From the NCBI GenBank assembly GCA_003220435.1, contig QHSL01000085.1, positions 1 to 64,000 of the forward strand: a stretch of DNA of 64,000 nucleotides. The letters run 5' to 3'. The notes below the pieces were generated by a model. The model saw only the letters and a program-made list of their open reading frames with translations. It was not told where the DNA came from and made no database searches. Below, piece after piece: positions 32,634-41,947 of this stretch (within the stretch, counting starts at the first letter, position 1; every line of letters begins with the position of its first letter). The translations under genes were made by a program, and so were the position numbers. Source of the DNA: Candidatus Rokuibacteriota bacterium. GTDB lineage: Bacteria; Methylomirabilota; Methylomirabilia; Rokubacteriales; CSP1-6.

Positions 32634-34232
32634 ATGCGACGCTACCTGCATATCCTCGTGATCGCAATCGTGGCCGCGGCGCTGACCAGCCCGGCCATGG
32701 CTCAGGACAAGCCCCGATACGGTGGTGAGCTGATCTTCGCGGTGCCCTCGGAGCCGCCGTCGTACGACGGCCACCGGGAAGAGACCTTCGGCGTCATTCA
32801 TCCGATGGCGCCCCACTACAACACCCTGCTGCGCACCGACCCCAACGACAAGACCGGCACCAAGCTCGTCAGCGATCTAGCCGAGTCATGGACCATGGCG
32901 AAAGACGGTCGCACCTATACGTTCAAGCTGCGCCGGGGCGTCAAGTTCCACGACGGCAGCGAGATGACCTCGGCCGACGTCAAGGCCTCCTACGACAAGA
33001 TCGTCTTCCCGCCCCAGGGGGTCGCGTCCGACCGCCAGGGTCAGTACGTCGCCGTCGAGGCGGTGCAGGCGCCCGACCCCTACACGGTCGTGTTTCGGCT
33101 CAAGTGGCCCGCGGCCTCCTTCCTGGCCTCGATCGGGTCGCCGTGGAACTGGATCTACAAGGCCGACATCCTGGCCAAGGACGTGCGGTGGTACGAGAAG
33201 AACGTGATGGGGACGGGTCCGTTCACGTTCGTGGAGCACGTGAAGGGCTCCCACTGGGTCGGCAAGCGGAACCCGAACTATTGGGACAAGGGCAAGCCGT
33301 ACCTGGACGGCTACCGAGCGGTGTTCATCAGGGACTCGGCGGCGCAGGTGGCCGCCGTCCGCGGCGAGCGGGTCCACATGCAATTCCGGGGTTTTTCGCC
33401 GTCGGAGCGCGACAGCCTCGTCCAGGCCCTCGGCCCCAAGATCACGGTGCAGGAGAGCCCGTGGGACTGCGCCCTGCTCGTGGCCATGAACCACGACAAG
33501 AAGCCCTTCGACGACAAGCGGGTCCGCCGCGCGCTCTCGCTGGCGCTCGACCGCTACCAGGGCTCGCAGGCGCTGTCGAAGATCGCGATCGTCAAGGAAG
33601 TGGCGGGTGTCCAGGTGCCCGGAACACCGTACGCCACTCCGCCGGCCGAGCTGGAGAAACTCGCCGGGTACGGCCGCGACATCGCCAAGTCGCGGGCCGA
33701 GGCCAAGCGACTCCTCAAGGAGGCCGGCGTTCCCGACGGCTTCGGCTTCACGTTCAAGAACCGCGGCATTCCCATGCCCTACGAGCCGGTCGGCGTGTGG
33801 CTGATCGACCAGTGGCGGCAGATCGGGCTCAACGTCAAGCAAGAGGTCGTCGAGGCGGCCCAGTACTACTCGCAGGTCCTGCGGCCCGGCAACTACGAAG
33901 TCGCCATGGATTTCCAGTGCGGGTACATCGTGGAGCCGGACCTCGACATCTACAAGTTCCAGTCCAAGGAGATCAGCCCGGCCAACTACAGCCGCTATAC
34001 GGACAAGACCCTCGACGAGCTGTTCTTGAAGCAGGGCCGGGCGGGGGACGCCGAGGAGCGGAAGAAGTACGTCCGCGAGTTCGAGAAGCGGCTGGTGGAC
34101 GACGAGGTTCACTATTTCTACACGCTGCAGTGGCACCGGATCATCCCCCACAGCTCGAAGGTGAAGGGCTGGACCATCACGCCCAGCCACTATCTGAACC
34201 AGCAACTCGACGCCGTCTGGCTCACGGAGTAA
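32634..34232 (+). CDS. ABC transporter substrate-binding protein, family 5 (paralog 1)
   Basis: Signal peptide; DKPRYGGELIFAVPSEPPSYDGHREETFG; MGTGPFTFVEHVKGSHWVGKRNPNYWDKGKPYLDGY. Confidence 0.94.
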   Translation: MRRYLHILVIAIVAAALTSPAMAQDKPRYGGELIFAVPSEPPSYDGHREETFGVIHPMAPHYNTLLRTDPNDKTGTKLVSDLAESWTMAKDGRTYTFKLRRGVKFHDGSEMTSADVKASYDKIVFPPQGVASDRQGQYVAVEAVQAPDPYTVVFRLKWPAASFLASIGSPWNWIYKADILAKDVRWYEKNVMGTGPFTFVEHVKGSHWVGKRNPNYWDKGKPYLDGYRAVFIRDSAAQVAAVRGERVHMQFRGFSPSERDSLVQALGPKITVQESPWDCALLVAMNHDKKPFDDKRVRRALSLALDRYQGSQALSKIAIVKEVAGVQVPGTPYATPPAELEKLAGYGRDIAKSRAEAKRLLKEAGVPDGFGFTFKNRGIPMPYEPVGVWLIDQWRQIGLNVKQEVVEAAQYYSQVLRPGNYEVAMDFQCGYIVEPDLDIYKFQSKEISPANYSRYTDKTLDELFLKQGRAGDAEERKKYVREFEKRLVDDEVHYFYTLQWHRIIPHSSKVKGWTITPSHYLNQQLDAVWLTE

Positions 34233-34236
34233 CGCC

Positions 34237-35847
34237 GTGACAGACATCAGCGTCACGCGGCGGCTTTCGATCCCGGCCCTCCTGCTCGCCGGCCTGGTGT
34301 TCACCGGGCCGGCGGCCGCTCAGGACAAGCCGCGGTACGGCGGGGAGCTGCTCTTCGCCGTCCCGTCGGAGATGCCGTCGTACGACGGCCACCGGGAGGG
34401 GACCTTCGGGATGGTCCACCCGCTGGCACCGCACTACAACACGCTGCTGAAGACCGACCCCAACGATCGGACCGGAACCAAGATCGTCGGCGATCTCGCC
34501 GAGTCGTGGACGATCGCGCCCGACGGCCGCGTCTACACCCTCAAGCTGCGGCGCGGCGTCAAGTTCCACGACGGGGCCGAGATGACCTCGCGCGACGTCA
34601 AGGCGTCGTACGACAAGATCGTCTTCCCGCCGCCAAACGTCGGGTCCATGCGCAAGGGCCAGTACACCAACGTCGAGGCGATCGAGGCGCCGGACGCGTC
34701 GACGATCGTGTTTCGCCTCAAGTGGCCGCAGGCTTCGTTCCTGGCGTCGCTGGCCTCGCCGTACAACTGGATCTACAAGGCCGATGTCCTGGCCAGAGAC
34801 GTCCGGTGGTACGAGAAGAACGTGATGGGGACGGGGCCCTTCACGTTCGTGGAGCACGTGAAGGGCTCGCACTGGGTCGGCAAGAAGAACTCCAACTACT
34901 GGGACAAGGGCAAGCCGTACCTCGACGGGTACCGCGCAATCTTCATGAAGGACTCGGCGGCGCAAGTTGCCGCCGTCCGCGCCGAGCGCGCGCACATCCA
35001 GTTCCGGGGCTTCGCGCCCGCCGAGCGCGACAGCCTCGTGGCCGCATTGGGCAGGAAGATCACCGTGCAGGAGAGCCCATGGGATTGCGCGGCCTGGGTG
35101 GCGATCAACCAGGACAAGAAGCCCTTCGACGACAAGCGCGTCCGCCGCGCCTTGACCCTCGCCCTGGATCGCCGTCAGGCTTCGGTGGCCCTGTCGAAGA
35201 TCGCCGTCGTGAAGGAAGTCGCCGGCGTGCAGGTGCCGGGCACACCCTACGCGACGCCGCCGGACGAGCTGGAGAAGCTCGCCGGGTACGGACGCGACAT
35301 CAAGAAATCACGGGCCGAGGCTCGCCGCCTCCTGCGGGAGGCGGGCGTCCCCGATCGCTTCGCCTTCACGTTCACGAACCGGGGGCTGCCGATGCCGTAC
35401 GAGCCGATCGGCATCTGGCTGATCGATCAGTGGCGCCAGATCGGGCTCAACGCGACCATGGTCACGATCGAAGCCTCCCAGCACGTGAACGAGCTGCGGG
35501 CCGGCAACTTCACGGTGTCCAGCGACGCCCAGTGCGGCTACGCGGTCGAGCCCGACCTGGACCTCGCCAAGTTCCAGTCCAAGGAGATCAGCCACAACAA
35601 CTACGGCCGCTACACCGACAAGGTGCTCGACGACCTCTACCAGAAGCAGAACCGGGCCACCGATCCCGAGGAGCGGAAGCGCTACGTCCGCGAGTTCGAG
35701 CGGCGTCTGCTCGACGAGGAGGTGCACACGTTCATCACGCTCCAGTGGCATCGGATCGTCCCCCATAGCGCCAAGGTCAGGGGCTGGACGATCACGCCGA
35801 GCCACTACCTCAACCAGCAGCTCGACGCGGTGTGGCTGGCCGAGTAG
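34237..35847 (+). CDS. ABC transporter substrate-binding protein, family 5 (paralog 2)
   Basis: Strongly similar over its length to 32634-34232 (DKPRYGGELLFAVPSEMPSYDGHREGTFG; WTITPSHYLNQQLDAVWLAE). Confidence 0.94.
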   Translation: MTDISVTRRLSIPALLLAGLVFTGPAAAQDKPRYGGELLFAVPSEMPSYDGHREGTFGMVHPLAPHYNTLLKTDPNDRTGTKIVGDLAESWTIAPDGRVYTLKLRRGVKFHDGAEMTSRDVKASYDKIVFPPPNVGSMRKGQYTNVEAIEAPDASTIVFRLKWPQASFLASLASPYNWIYKADVLARDVRWYEKNVMGTGPFTFVEHVKGSHWVGKKNSNYWDKGKPYLDGYRAIFMKDSAAQVAAVRAERAHIQFRGFAPAERDSLVAALGRKITVQESPWDCAAWVAINQDKKPFDDKRVRRALTLALDRRQASVALSKIAVVKEVAGVQVPGTPYATPPDELEKLAGYGRDIKKSRAEARRLLREAGVPDRFAFTFTNRGLPMPYEPIGIWLIDQWRQIGLNATMVTIEASQHVNELRAGNFTVSSDAQCGYAVEPDLDLAKFQSKEISHNNYGRYTDKVLDDLYQKQNRATDPEERKRYVREFERRLLDEEVHTFITLQWHRIVPHSAKVRGWTITPSHYLNQQLDAVWLAE

Positions 35848-35862
35848 CCGGCGGCCACGGGC

Positions 35863-36816
35863 ATGTGGAAATACGTTCTCAAGCGCGTGCTCCTGATGAT
35901 CCCGACGCTGCTCGGGGTGGCGGTGCTCATCTTCTTCCTCATGCGGGTGGTGCCCGGCGACATCGTGGAGCTGCGCTTCGCGGGTGAGAGCGCCTTCGCC
36001 CAGAAGGAGAACCTTGACAAGGAGCGCGCCCGCCTCGGTCTCGACCAGCCGATGTGGCTCCAGTTCGTCACCTGGATGTGGGGCATCGCGCGGTTCGACT
36101 TCGGCACGTCGATGTGGACCGGAGCGCCCATCATCGAGGAGATCAAGCTCCGGGCCGCCCTGAGCTTCCAGCTCGCGGTGATGGCGACGCTTATCGCGGT
36201 CGTGCTGGCGATCCCGCTCGGGGTCGTGGCGGCCCTGAAACAGGACACCTGGGTGGACTACGTCGTGAGGGTCTTCTCGATCGCCGGCCTGGCCACGCCC
36301 TCCTTCTGGCTCGGCATTGTGTTCATCCTGATGCTGCTCATCGTCTTCAAGTGGCTGCCGCCGATGGTGTACACGCCGTTCTGGGTCAACCCGTGGCAGA
36401 ACATGCTGCAGCTCATCTGGCCCGCGCTCGCCGTCGGCTACCGGTACTCGGCGGTGGCGACGCGGATGACGCGCTCGGCGATGCTGGAGGTGCTGCGGGA
36501 GGACTACATCCGCACCGCGCGGGCCAAGGGACTCTGGCAGAAGCTCATCCTGTCGCGCCACGCGCTGAAAAACGCCATGCTCCCCGTGCTCACGGTGGTC
36601 GCATTGGAATTCGCGTTTCTCATGGGCGGGCTGGTGGTGACCGAACAGGTGTTCAACCTCAATGGCCTGGGCATGCTCTTCGTCGAGTCGGTCGCCCGGC
36701 GTGACTACACGCTGACGCAGGCGCTGGTGATGCTCGTGGCGCTCGTCTTCATCCTCGTCAACTTCACGGTCGACCTGATGTACGCGTGGCTCGACCCGCG
36801 GATCCGCTTTCGCTAA
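35863..36816 (+). CDS. Peptide/nickel-type ABC transporter permease (DppB-type)
   Basis: MWKYVLKRVLLMIPTLLGVAVLIFFLMRVVPGD; YIRTARAKGLWQKLILSRHALKNAMLPVLT. Confidence 0.95.
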   Translation: MWKYVLKRVLLMIPTLLGVAVLIFFLMRVVPGDIVELRFAGESAFAQKENLDKERARLGLDQPMWLQFVTWMWGIARFDFGTSMWTGAPIIEEIKLRAALSFQLAVMATLIAVVLAIPLGVVAALKQDTWVDYVVRVFSIAGLATPSFWLGIVFILMLLIVFKWLPPMVYTPFWVNPWQNMLQLIWPALAVGYRYSAVATRMTRSAMLEVLREDYIRTARAKGLWQKLILSRHALKNAMLPVLTVVALEFAFLMGGLVVTEQVFNLNGLGMLFVESVARRDYTLTQALVMLVALVFILVNFTVDLMYAWLDPRIRFR

Positions 36817-37712
36817 TGGCGATCAGGCCGACGAGCGTTACCGAAGTCTCCGGCATCGCCCCGGATCGATCCTGGCTCACCGAGGTCGGCGACTTCTGTC
36901 GGCAACGCCCGCTGGGCGCGATCGGGGCCGCCGTCGTCGTCGTCAACATCCTCGTCGGCCTCGCCGCCAACCTGATCGCCCCCTACGACCCGCTGACCAC
37001 TGACTACGGCGCCATGCTCGCGCGGCCATCCGCCGCCCATTGGCTCGGCACCGACGCGTTTGGCCGCGACGTGCTCTCGCGCATCATCTACGGGTCGCGC
37101 ACTGCCATGCTGGTCGGCTTCGCCTGCGCCCTGCTCGGCGCCACCATCGGCACCGTGATCGGAGTCACCAGCGCGTACTTCGCGGGACGGGTCGACCTGC
37201 TCATCCAGCGGGTCATGGACATCTTCCTGGCGTTCCCGCTGATCATCCTGGCTCTAGCGGTCGTCTCGATCCTCGGCACCGGGATCGGCAACGTCATTAT
37301 CGCGATCGCGATCCCCATGATCCCGCGCGCGGCGCTGGTTGCGCGGTCGAGTGCCTTGGCGATCCGCGAGATGCCGTATGTCGACGCGGCGCGCGCCGCC
37401 GGGTACCGTCACCAGCGGATCATCCTGCGCCACATGTTGCCGAACGTCATGGCACCCTACCTCATCATGCTGACCGCGTACCTCGGCCAGGCCATCCTGC
37501 TCGAGGCGTCGCTCTCGTTCCTGGGCCTGGGTGTGTCCGAGCCGACGGCCGCGTGGGGGTTGATGCTCCGGGGCGCCGCTGTCCAGTTCGCTGAGGCCGC
37601 GCCGTGGATGGCGATCTTCCCCGGCCTCGCGATCAGCCTGGCGGTCTTCGCGTTCAACCTGTTCGGCGACTCCCTGCGGGACGCGCTCGACCCACGCTTG
37701 AAGACGCAGTAG
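36816..37712 (+). CDS. Peptide/nickel-type ABC transporter permease (DppC-type)
   Basis: HWLGTDAFGRDVLSRIIYGSRTAMLVGF; YVDAARAAGYRHQRIILRHMLPNVMAPYLI. Confidence 0.95.
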   Translation: MAIRPTSVTEVSGIAPDRSWLTEVGDFCRQRPLGAIGAAVVVVNILVGLAANLIAPYDPLTTDYGAMLARPSAAHWLGTDAFGRDVLSRIIYGSRTAMLVGFACALLGATIGTVIGVTSAYFAGRVDLLIQRVMDIFLAFPLIILALAVVSILGTGIGNVIIAIAIPMIPRAALVARSSALAIREMPYVDAARAAGYRHQRIILRHMLPNVMAPYLIMLTAYLGQAILLEASLSFLGLGVSEPTAAWGLMLRGAAVQFAEAAPWMAIFPGLAISLAVFAFNLFGDSLRDALDPRLKTQ

Positions 37713-37737
37713 ACGAGACCTCCGTTCCAAACACCCG

Positions 37738-37794
37738 GAATGCTTGACGCATTCAGCCCGGATGCTTGACACGCTGCGCGGATTCGGGTACAAC
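37738..37794 (+). promoter_or_regulatory. Promoter with overlapping operator-like repeats upstream of ferredoxin gene
   Basis: TTGACA (37766-37771), 17 nt, TACAAC (37789-37794). Inverted repeat GAATGC-TTGAC-GCATTC at 37738-37754. Confidence 0.6.
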
Positions 37795-37855
37795 CTCCGG
37801 TGGTCTCACCTGGCGGCGCGCACCTCGAACAGTGATCGATAGCGGGAGGTTCTTG

Positions 37856-38122
37856 ATGCCGTATATCATCGCCGAGCCGTGCATCAACGTGAAGGACAAG
37901 GCCTGTGTCGAGGTCTGTCCGGTGGATTGCATCTATGAAGGCGAGACGATGCTCTACATCCACCCGGACGAGTGCATCGACTGCGGCGCCTGTGAGCCGG
38001 TGTGCCCGGTGAAGGCGATCTTCGCGGAAGACGAGACGCCGGATCAGTGGAAGAACTACATCGAGATCAACAAGCAGTTCTTCAAGGACAATCCCGGAGT
38101 GAAGCCCGCGACCAAGGCGTAG
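37856..38122 (+). CDS. Ferredoxin, 7Fe/8Fe bacterial type
   Basis: [21 protein letters not shown]...[16 protein letters not shown]; 88 aa. Confidence 0.95.
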   Translation: MPYIIAEPCINVKDKACVEVCPVDCIYEGETMLYIHPDECIDCGACEPVCPVKAIFAEDETPDQWKNYIEINKQFFKDNPGVKPATKA

Positions 38123-38148
38123 CTGCACACGCCTCGCAGCACCACGCC

Positions 38149-38183
38149 AGGCCCGCCGTGCATGTTGATCGCGCGGCGGGCCT
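38149..38183 (+). terminator. Hairpin terminator after ferredoxin
   Basis: AGGCCCGCCG (38149-38158) pairs perfectly with CGGCGGGCCT (38174-38183). Confidence 0.5.
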
Positions 38184-38241
38184 CAATGCGTTGCCAAACC
38201 GCTCGATCGTCGATGGCACGTGCGTTGCGAGTCACGACGGC

Positions 38242-38496
38242 ATGACTTCGACACCTTCAACCGCTCCCGTGTCGCCCGCTCCCACGCCCGTGGCCTCGCA
38301 GACCGCCGGCTATCACGGCGCGGTCTCGGAGTTCAAGCGCCGGCTGATCGAGTCGACGCTCCACCAGGCGCGGGGCAACCGCACCCATGCCGCCCGTGCC
38401 CTCGGGCTGCAGCGGACCTACCTGCTGCGGCTCATCCGCGACCTCGGCGTCGCGGCGCCGCCGCCGCCCCAGCGCCGGCGGCGCTCCGCTGCGTAG
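38242..38496 (+). CDS. Small Fis-type helix-turn-helix protein
   Basis: VSEFKRRLIESTLHQARGNRTHAARALGLQRTYLLRLIRDLGV matches the HTH_8 (Fis/NtrC C-terminal) pattern; Pro/Ala-rich N-terminus, 84 aa. Confidence 0.85.
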   Translation: MTSTPSTAPVSPAPTPVASQTAGYHGAVSEFKRRLIESTLHQARGNRTHAARALGLQRTYLLRLIRDLGVAAPPPPQRRRRSAA

Positions 38497-38704
38497 GGAG
38501 TTGACCTTTCGCGAACCGCCCGGCAATCTGTGGCTCGCCGCGGCCCCCGGGCGCGGGGCATCCGCGCGCCCCGTGGAGACGCGGGCGCGCAGCCCATTGC
38601 CGACGGTGGCGTCCGGTGCGACGTCACGTGATGCGCGCTCCAGGCCGTCGCGGGGCTGGGCCCCGCCGGCCGAGGCGCGCGACCGAAGAGGAAAGGACGA
38701 ACTC

Positions 38705-39901
38705 GTGCCGAAATCCAGTGGACCGCTGGCCGGCGTTCGCGTGCTCGACCTCACCCGGGTTCTCGCCGGTCCCTTCTGCGCGATGATGCTCGGCGACATG
38801 GGCGCCGAGGTGATCAAGATCGAGGAGCCCGGCAAGGGCGACGACACCCGGAGCTGGCCGCCGTTCGTCGGCGGCGAGTCGACCTACTTCATGTCCGTCA
38901 ACCGGAACAAGAAGAGCATGACGCTGAACCTCAAGGCGCCCGAGGGTGGGGAGATCCTCCGCACGCTGGTGCGCAAGAGCGACGTGCTCCTCGAGAACTT
39001 CAGGACCGGGACGATGGACAAGCTCGGCTTCGGGTACCGCGCCCTCTCGCGCCTGAACCCACGGCTCGTCTACTGCGCGATCTCCGGGTTCGGCGAGTCG
39101 GGCCCGGAGGCGCATCGCGCCGGCTACGACCTCATCGTACAGGCGGAGTCCGGCGTGATGGACCTCACCGGGTTCACCGACGGCCCGCCGGTGAAGGTGG
39201 GCAACTCGATCGCCGACCTCGCGGCCGGCATGTCGGCGGCCCACGGCGTGACCCTGGCGCTGCTGGCGCGGACCCGAACCCGCCGGGGCCAGAAGGTCGA
39301 GATCTCGATGCTCGACGTGATGGCGTCGCTGCTGACGTATCAGGCCAGGAGCTACTTCGGCACCGGGCAGCGCCCCACCCGCCGCGGCAACGCGCACCCC
39401 TCGATCGTGCCCTACGAAGTCTTCCGGGCCGCCGACGCGTTCCTGGTGCTGGGTGTCGCCAATAACTCGCTGTGGGCGAAGTGCTGCGCCGTGCTCGAGC
39501 GCCCGGACCTCACCCGCGACAGCCGCTTCGACGCCGAGGCCAAGCGCGTCCAGAATCGCGATGTGCTGGTGCCGCTCTTGAACGAGATCCTCGGGACGCG
39601 CGCCGCCGCCGAATGGATCAAGCGGTTCGAGGCCGCCGGCATCCCGGCCGGTCTCATCAAGTCGGTCGCCGAAGTGTGCGAGAGCGAGCACCTGAAGGCG
39701 CGGGGAATGACCGTGACGCTGCCGCACCCCAAGGCCGAGCGGGTGACCGTGATGGGCGTTCCGGTGCGCCTGCACACGACGCCCGGGAGAGTCGCGACGG
39801 CGCCGCCCCTGCTCGGCCAGCACACCGAGACGGTGCTCCGGACACTGGTCGGCCTCAAGAAGCCGGTGATCGCGCGCTTGCGCACGCAGGGCGCCATCTG
39901 A
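38705..39901 (+). CDS. CaiB/BaiF family CoA-transferase
   Basis: GPLAGVRVLDLTRVLAGPFCAMMLGDMGAEVIKIEEPGKGDDTR; SGFGESGPEAHRAGYDLIVQAESGVM. Confidence 0.95.
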   Translation: MPKSSGPLAGVRVLDLTRVLAGPFCAMMLGDMGAEVIKIEEPGKGDDTRSWPPFVGGESTYFMSVNRNKKSMTLNLKAPEGGEILRTLVRKSDVLLENFRTGTMDKLGFGYRALSRLNPRLVYCAISGFGESGPEAHRAGYDLIVQAESGVMDLTGFTDGPPVKVGNSIADLAAGMSAAHGVTLALLARTRTRRGQKVEISMLDVMASLLTYQARSYFGTGQRPTRRGNAHPSIVPYEVFRAADAFLVLGVANNSLWAKCCAVLERPDLTRDSRFDAEAKRVQNRDVLVPLLNEILGTRAAAEWIKRFEAAGIPAGLIKSVAEVCESEHLKARGMTVTLPHPKAERVTVMGVPVRLHTTPGRVATAPPLLGQHTETVLRTLVGLKKPVIARLRTQGAI

Positions 39902-40436
39902 ACCTGATACCCCTCACGCTCGAGGGACGCCACATCACGCTGGAGCCGATCGCCGAGCGCCACGCGGCCGACCTCTTCGAGACGATGCGAGACGAGGAGG
40001 TCTGACCCTCGATCTGATTCGCCAGGCGGAAGGGCTGATGGCCCGGCGCGATTCGATCGTCTTCGCGCAGATCTGGCGCGAGACGGGCCGCGCGATCGGC
40101 TCCACCCGGCTCGACGTGCGTCCGGCCGACCGCCAGGTGGAGATCGGCGCGACGTTCGCCCGCGACTACTGGCGCACCGCCGCGAACACGGAGTCGAAGT
40201 ATCTCTTCCTGCGCCACTGCTTCGGGACTCTCGGCTGCATGCGCGTCGCGCTCAAGACCGACGGGCGCAACGTCCGTTCTCAGGAAGCCATCGCCCGCCT
40301 CGGCGCCGTCCGCGAGGGCACGTTGCGCAAGCACATGAACGTGCGCGGGTACCAGCACGACACGGTCTACTTCTCCATCCTCGACTCGGAATGGCCGCCG
40401 ATCCGCACCCGTCTCGCCGCGCGTCTCTACGCCTAG
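39899..40436 (+). pseudogene. GNAT N-acetyltransferase with internal deletion and frameshift
   Basis: First frame ends LTLEGRHITLEPIAERHAADLFETMRDEEV* at 40005. GNAT homology resumes in another frame, RRDSIVFAQIWRETGRAIGSTRLDVRP...GAVREGTLRKHMNVRGYQHDTVYFSILDSEWP. Confidence 0.75.
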
Positions 40437-40459
40437 CGGTTGGCGACGATCGCCTTGGC

Positions 40460-41785
40460 TCAGGTCGACGTGACGGCGAAGAGGCGCCAGTCGCCGGGCA
40501 CGCCCTTCAGCCGGTGGCTCCCCCGATCGTCGAAGCAGATGCCGGAGCCCGCGACGAGATCCCTCACGGTCCCCGACGCCAGGACCTCCTGAGGCTGAGC
40601 GGCTGCTGCGATTCGCGCGCCGGTGTGCACGGCGATGCCGGTGACCTTCGATCCGGCGACCTCGCATTCGCCCGTGTGACGCCCCGCCCGCACCTCGAGG
40701 CCGAGCGCCTGGACCGCGTCGCGGATGGCGCAGGCGCAGCGGATCGCGCGCGCGGGGCCATCGAAGATCGCAAAGAGCCCGTCGCCCGCCACGTCGATCT
40801 CGCGCCCCCGGAACCGCTCGAGCTGCCGGCGGGCGGCGTCGAGATACCTGTCCAGGATCTCCCGCCAGCGGCGGTCACCCACAGCCGCGGCACGCTCGGT
40901 CGAGCTCACGAGGTCGGTGAACATCACGGTGACGAGCACCCGATCCGGCTCGGGGCCGGGACGCGCGCCGGTGACGAATTCCTCGATCTCGTCGATCAGG
41001 AGATCCATGGTCTTTTGATCGAACGCTTGCTGGAGATGGTCGTCGCCGGGCAGCTCGACGTACTTCGCGCCGCGGATGTGCTGCGCCAGATAACGTCCAG
41101 CCTCCACCGGGACGGTCCGGTCCCCGACCCGGTGAAGAATCAAGGTCGGCGCCTGGATCGCCGGCAGCACGTGGCGCACATCGATCTCGTGGTTGGCGCG
41201 CATCAGCGCAAGGATGGCTCCGGGACTCGCCGAGGCCCGCTCCAGCCGGCCGAACCACTCGACGAACGCCGCATCGTCCTTCCGGCTCGGCGCGTTGATC
41301 GGAACGAGAACGCCCCGACCCCAGTGAGTCTCGATCCGATGCAGCAGTTTCTCCCAGCGCTCCTGGCTCACCGCCCACGGCGCTGCCTTGATGCTCGCGA
41401 AACTGCCGCATAGGACGAGGGCCGACGTGCGCTCCGGATAGGTGGCGGAGAACATCAATGACATCGAACCGCCTTCCGACCAGCCGTAGATCGTCGCCCG
41501 CGAAGAGCCGGCCGCGTCCATCACCGCGCGCACGTCGCCGACCCGCTCTTCGAGGGTCTGCTCGGCGACCCGATCGGAGAGCCCCTGACCACGCTTGTCG
41601 AAGACGATGACGCGCGCGAAGGACGTGAGCCGCTTCAGCAGGTACCGGTTGATGGGGAACTCCCAGTAGAGATCGGCGTGGGAAAGCGTCCCCGGGATGA
41701 GCACGAGATCGCGCGGGCCATCGCCAAAGACCCGGTAGGCGATGTGCACGTCTCCGCTCTTCGCGTATTTGATGTCGTCCGCCAC
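40460..41785 (-). CDS. Alpha/beta hydrolase fused to class III adenylate/guanylate cyclase domain
   Basis: N-terminal hydrolase ([24 protein letters not shown]) and C-terminal cyclase ([49 protein letters not shown]). Confidence 0.92.
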   Translation of the reverse strand: MADDIKYAKSGDVHIAYRVFGDGPRDLVLIPGTLSHADLYWEFPINRYLLKRLTSFARVIVFDKRGQGLSDRVAEQTLEERVGDVRAVMDAAGSSRATIYGWSEGGSMSLMFSATYPERTSALVLCGSFASIKAAPWAVSQERWEKLLHRIETHWGRGVLVPINAPSRKDDAAFVEWFGRLERASASPGAILALMRANHEIDVRHVLPAIQAPTLILHRVGDRTVPVEAGRYLAQHIRGAKYVELPGDDHLQQAFDQKTMDLLIDEIEEFVTGARPGPEPDRVLVTVMFTDLVSSTERAAAVGDRRWREILDRYLDAARRQLERFRGREIDVAGDGLFAIFDGPARAIRCACAIRDAVQALGLEVRAGRHTGECEVAGSKVTGIAVHTGARIAAAAQPQEVLASGTVRDLVAGSGICFDDRGSHRLKGVPGDWRLFAVTST

Positions 41786-41947
41786 CGGCCCCGTATCCCC
41801 CGAATCGTGCGAACGCGCGCGTCCCACCAGTCATCATCCCATACCCGGACGACGCCACGCCGAGCAAACTGGCGGGCAACCTCGGTGGGCACCGCCACGG
41901 CGATTGTTGACACCCGGCGAGGCGCAGGCGCATCATCGACGGACATC

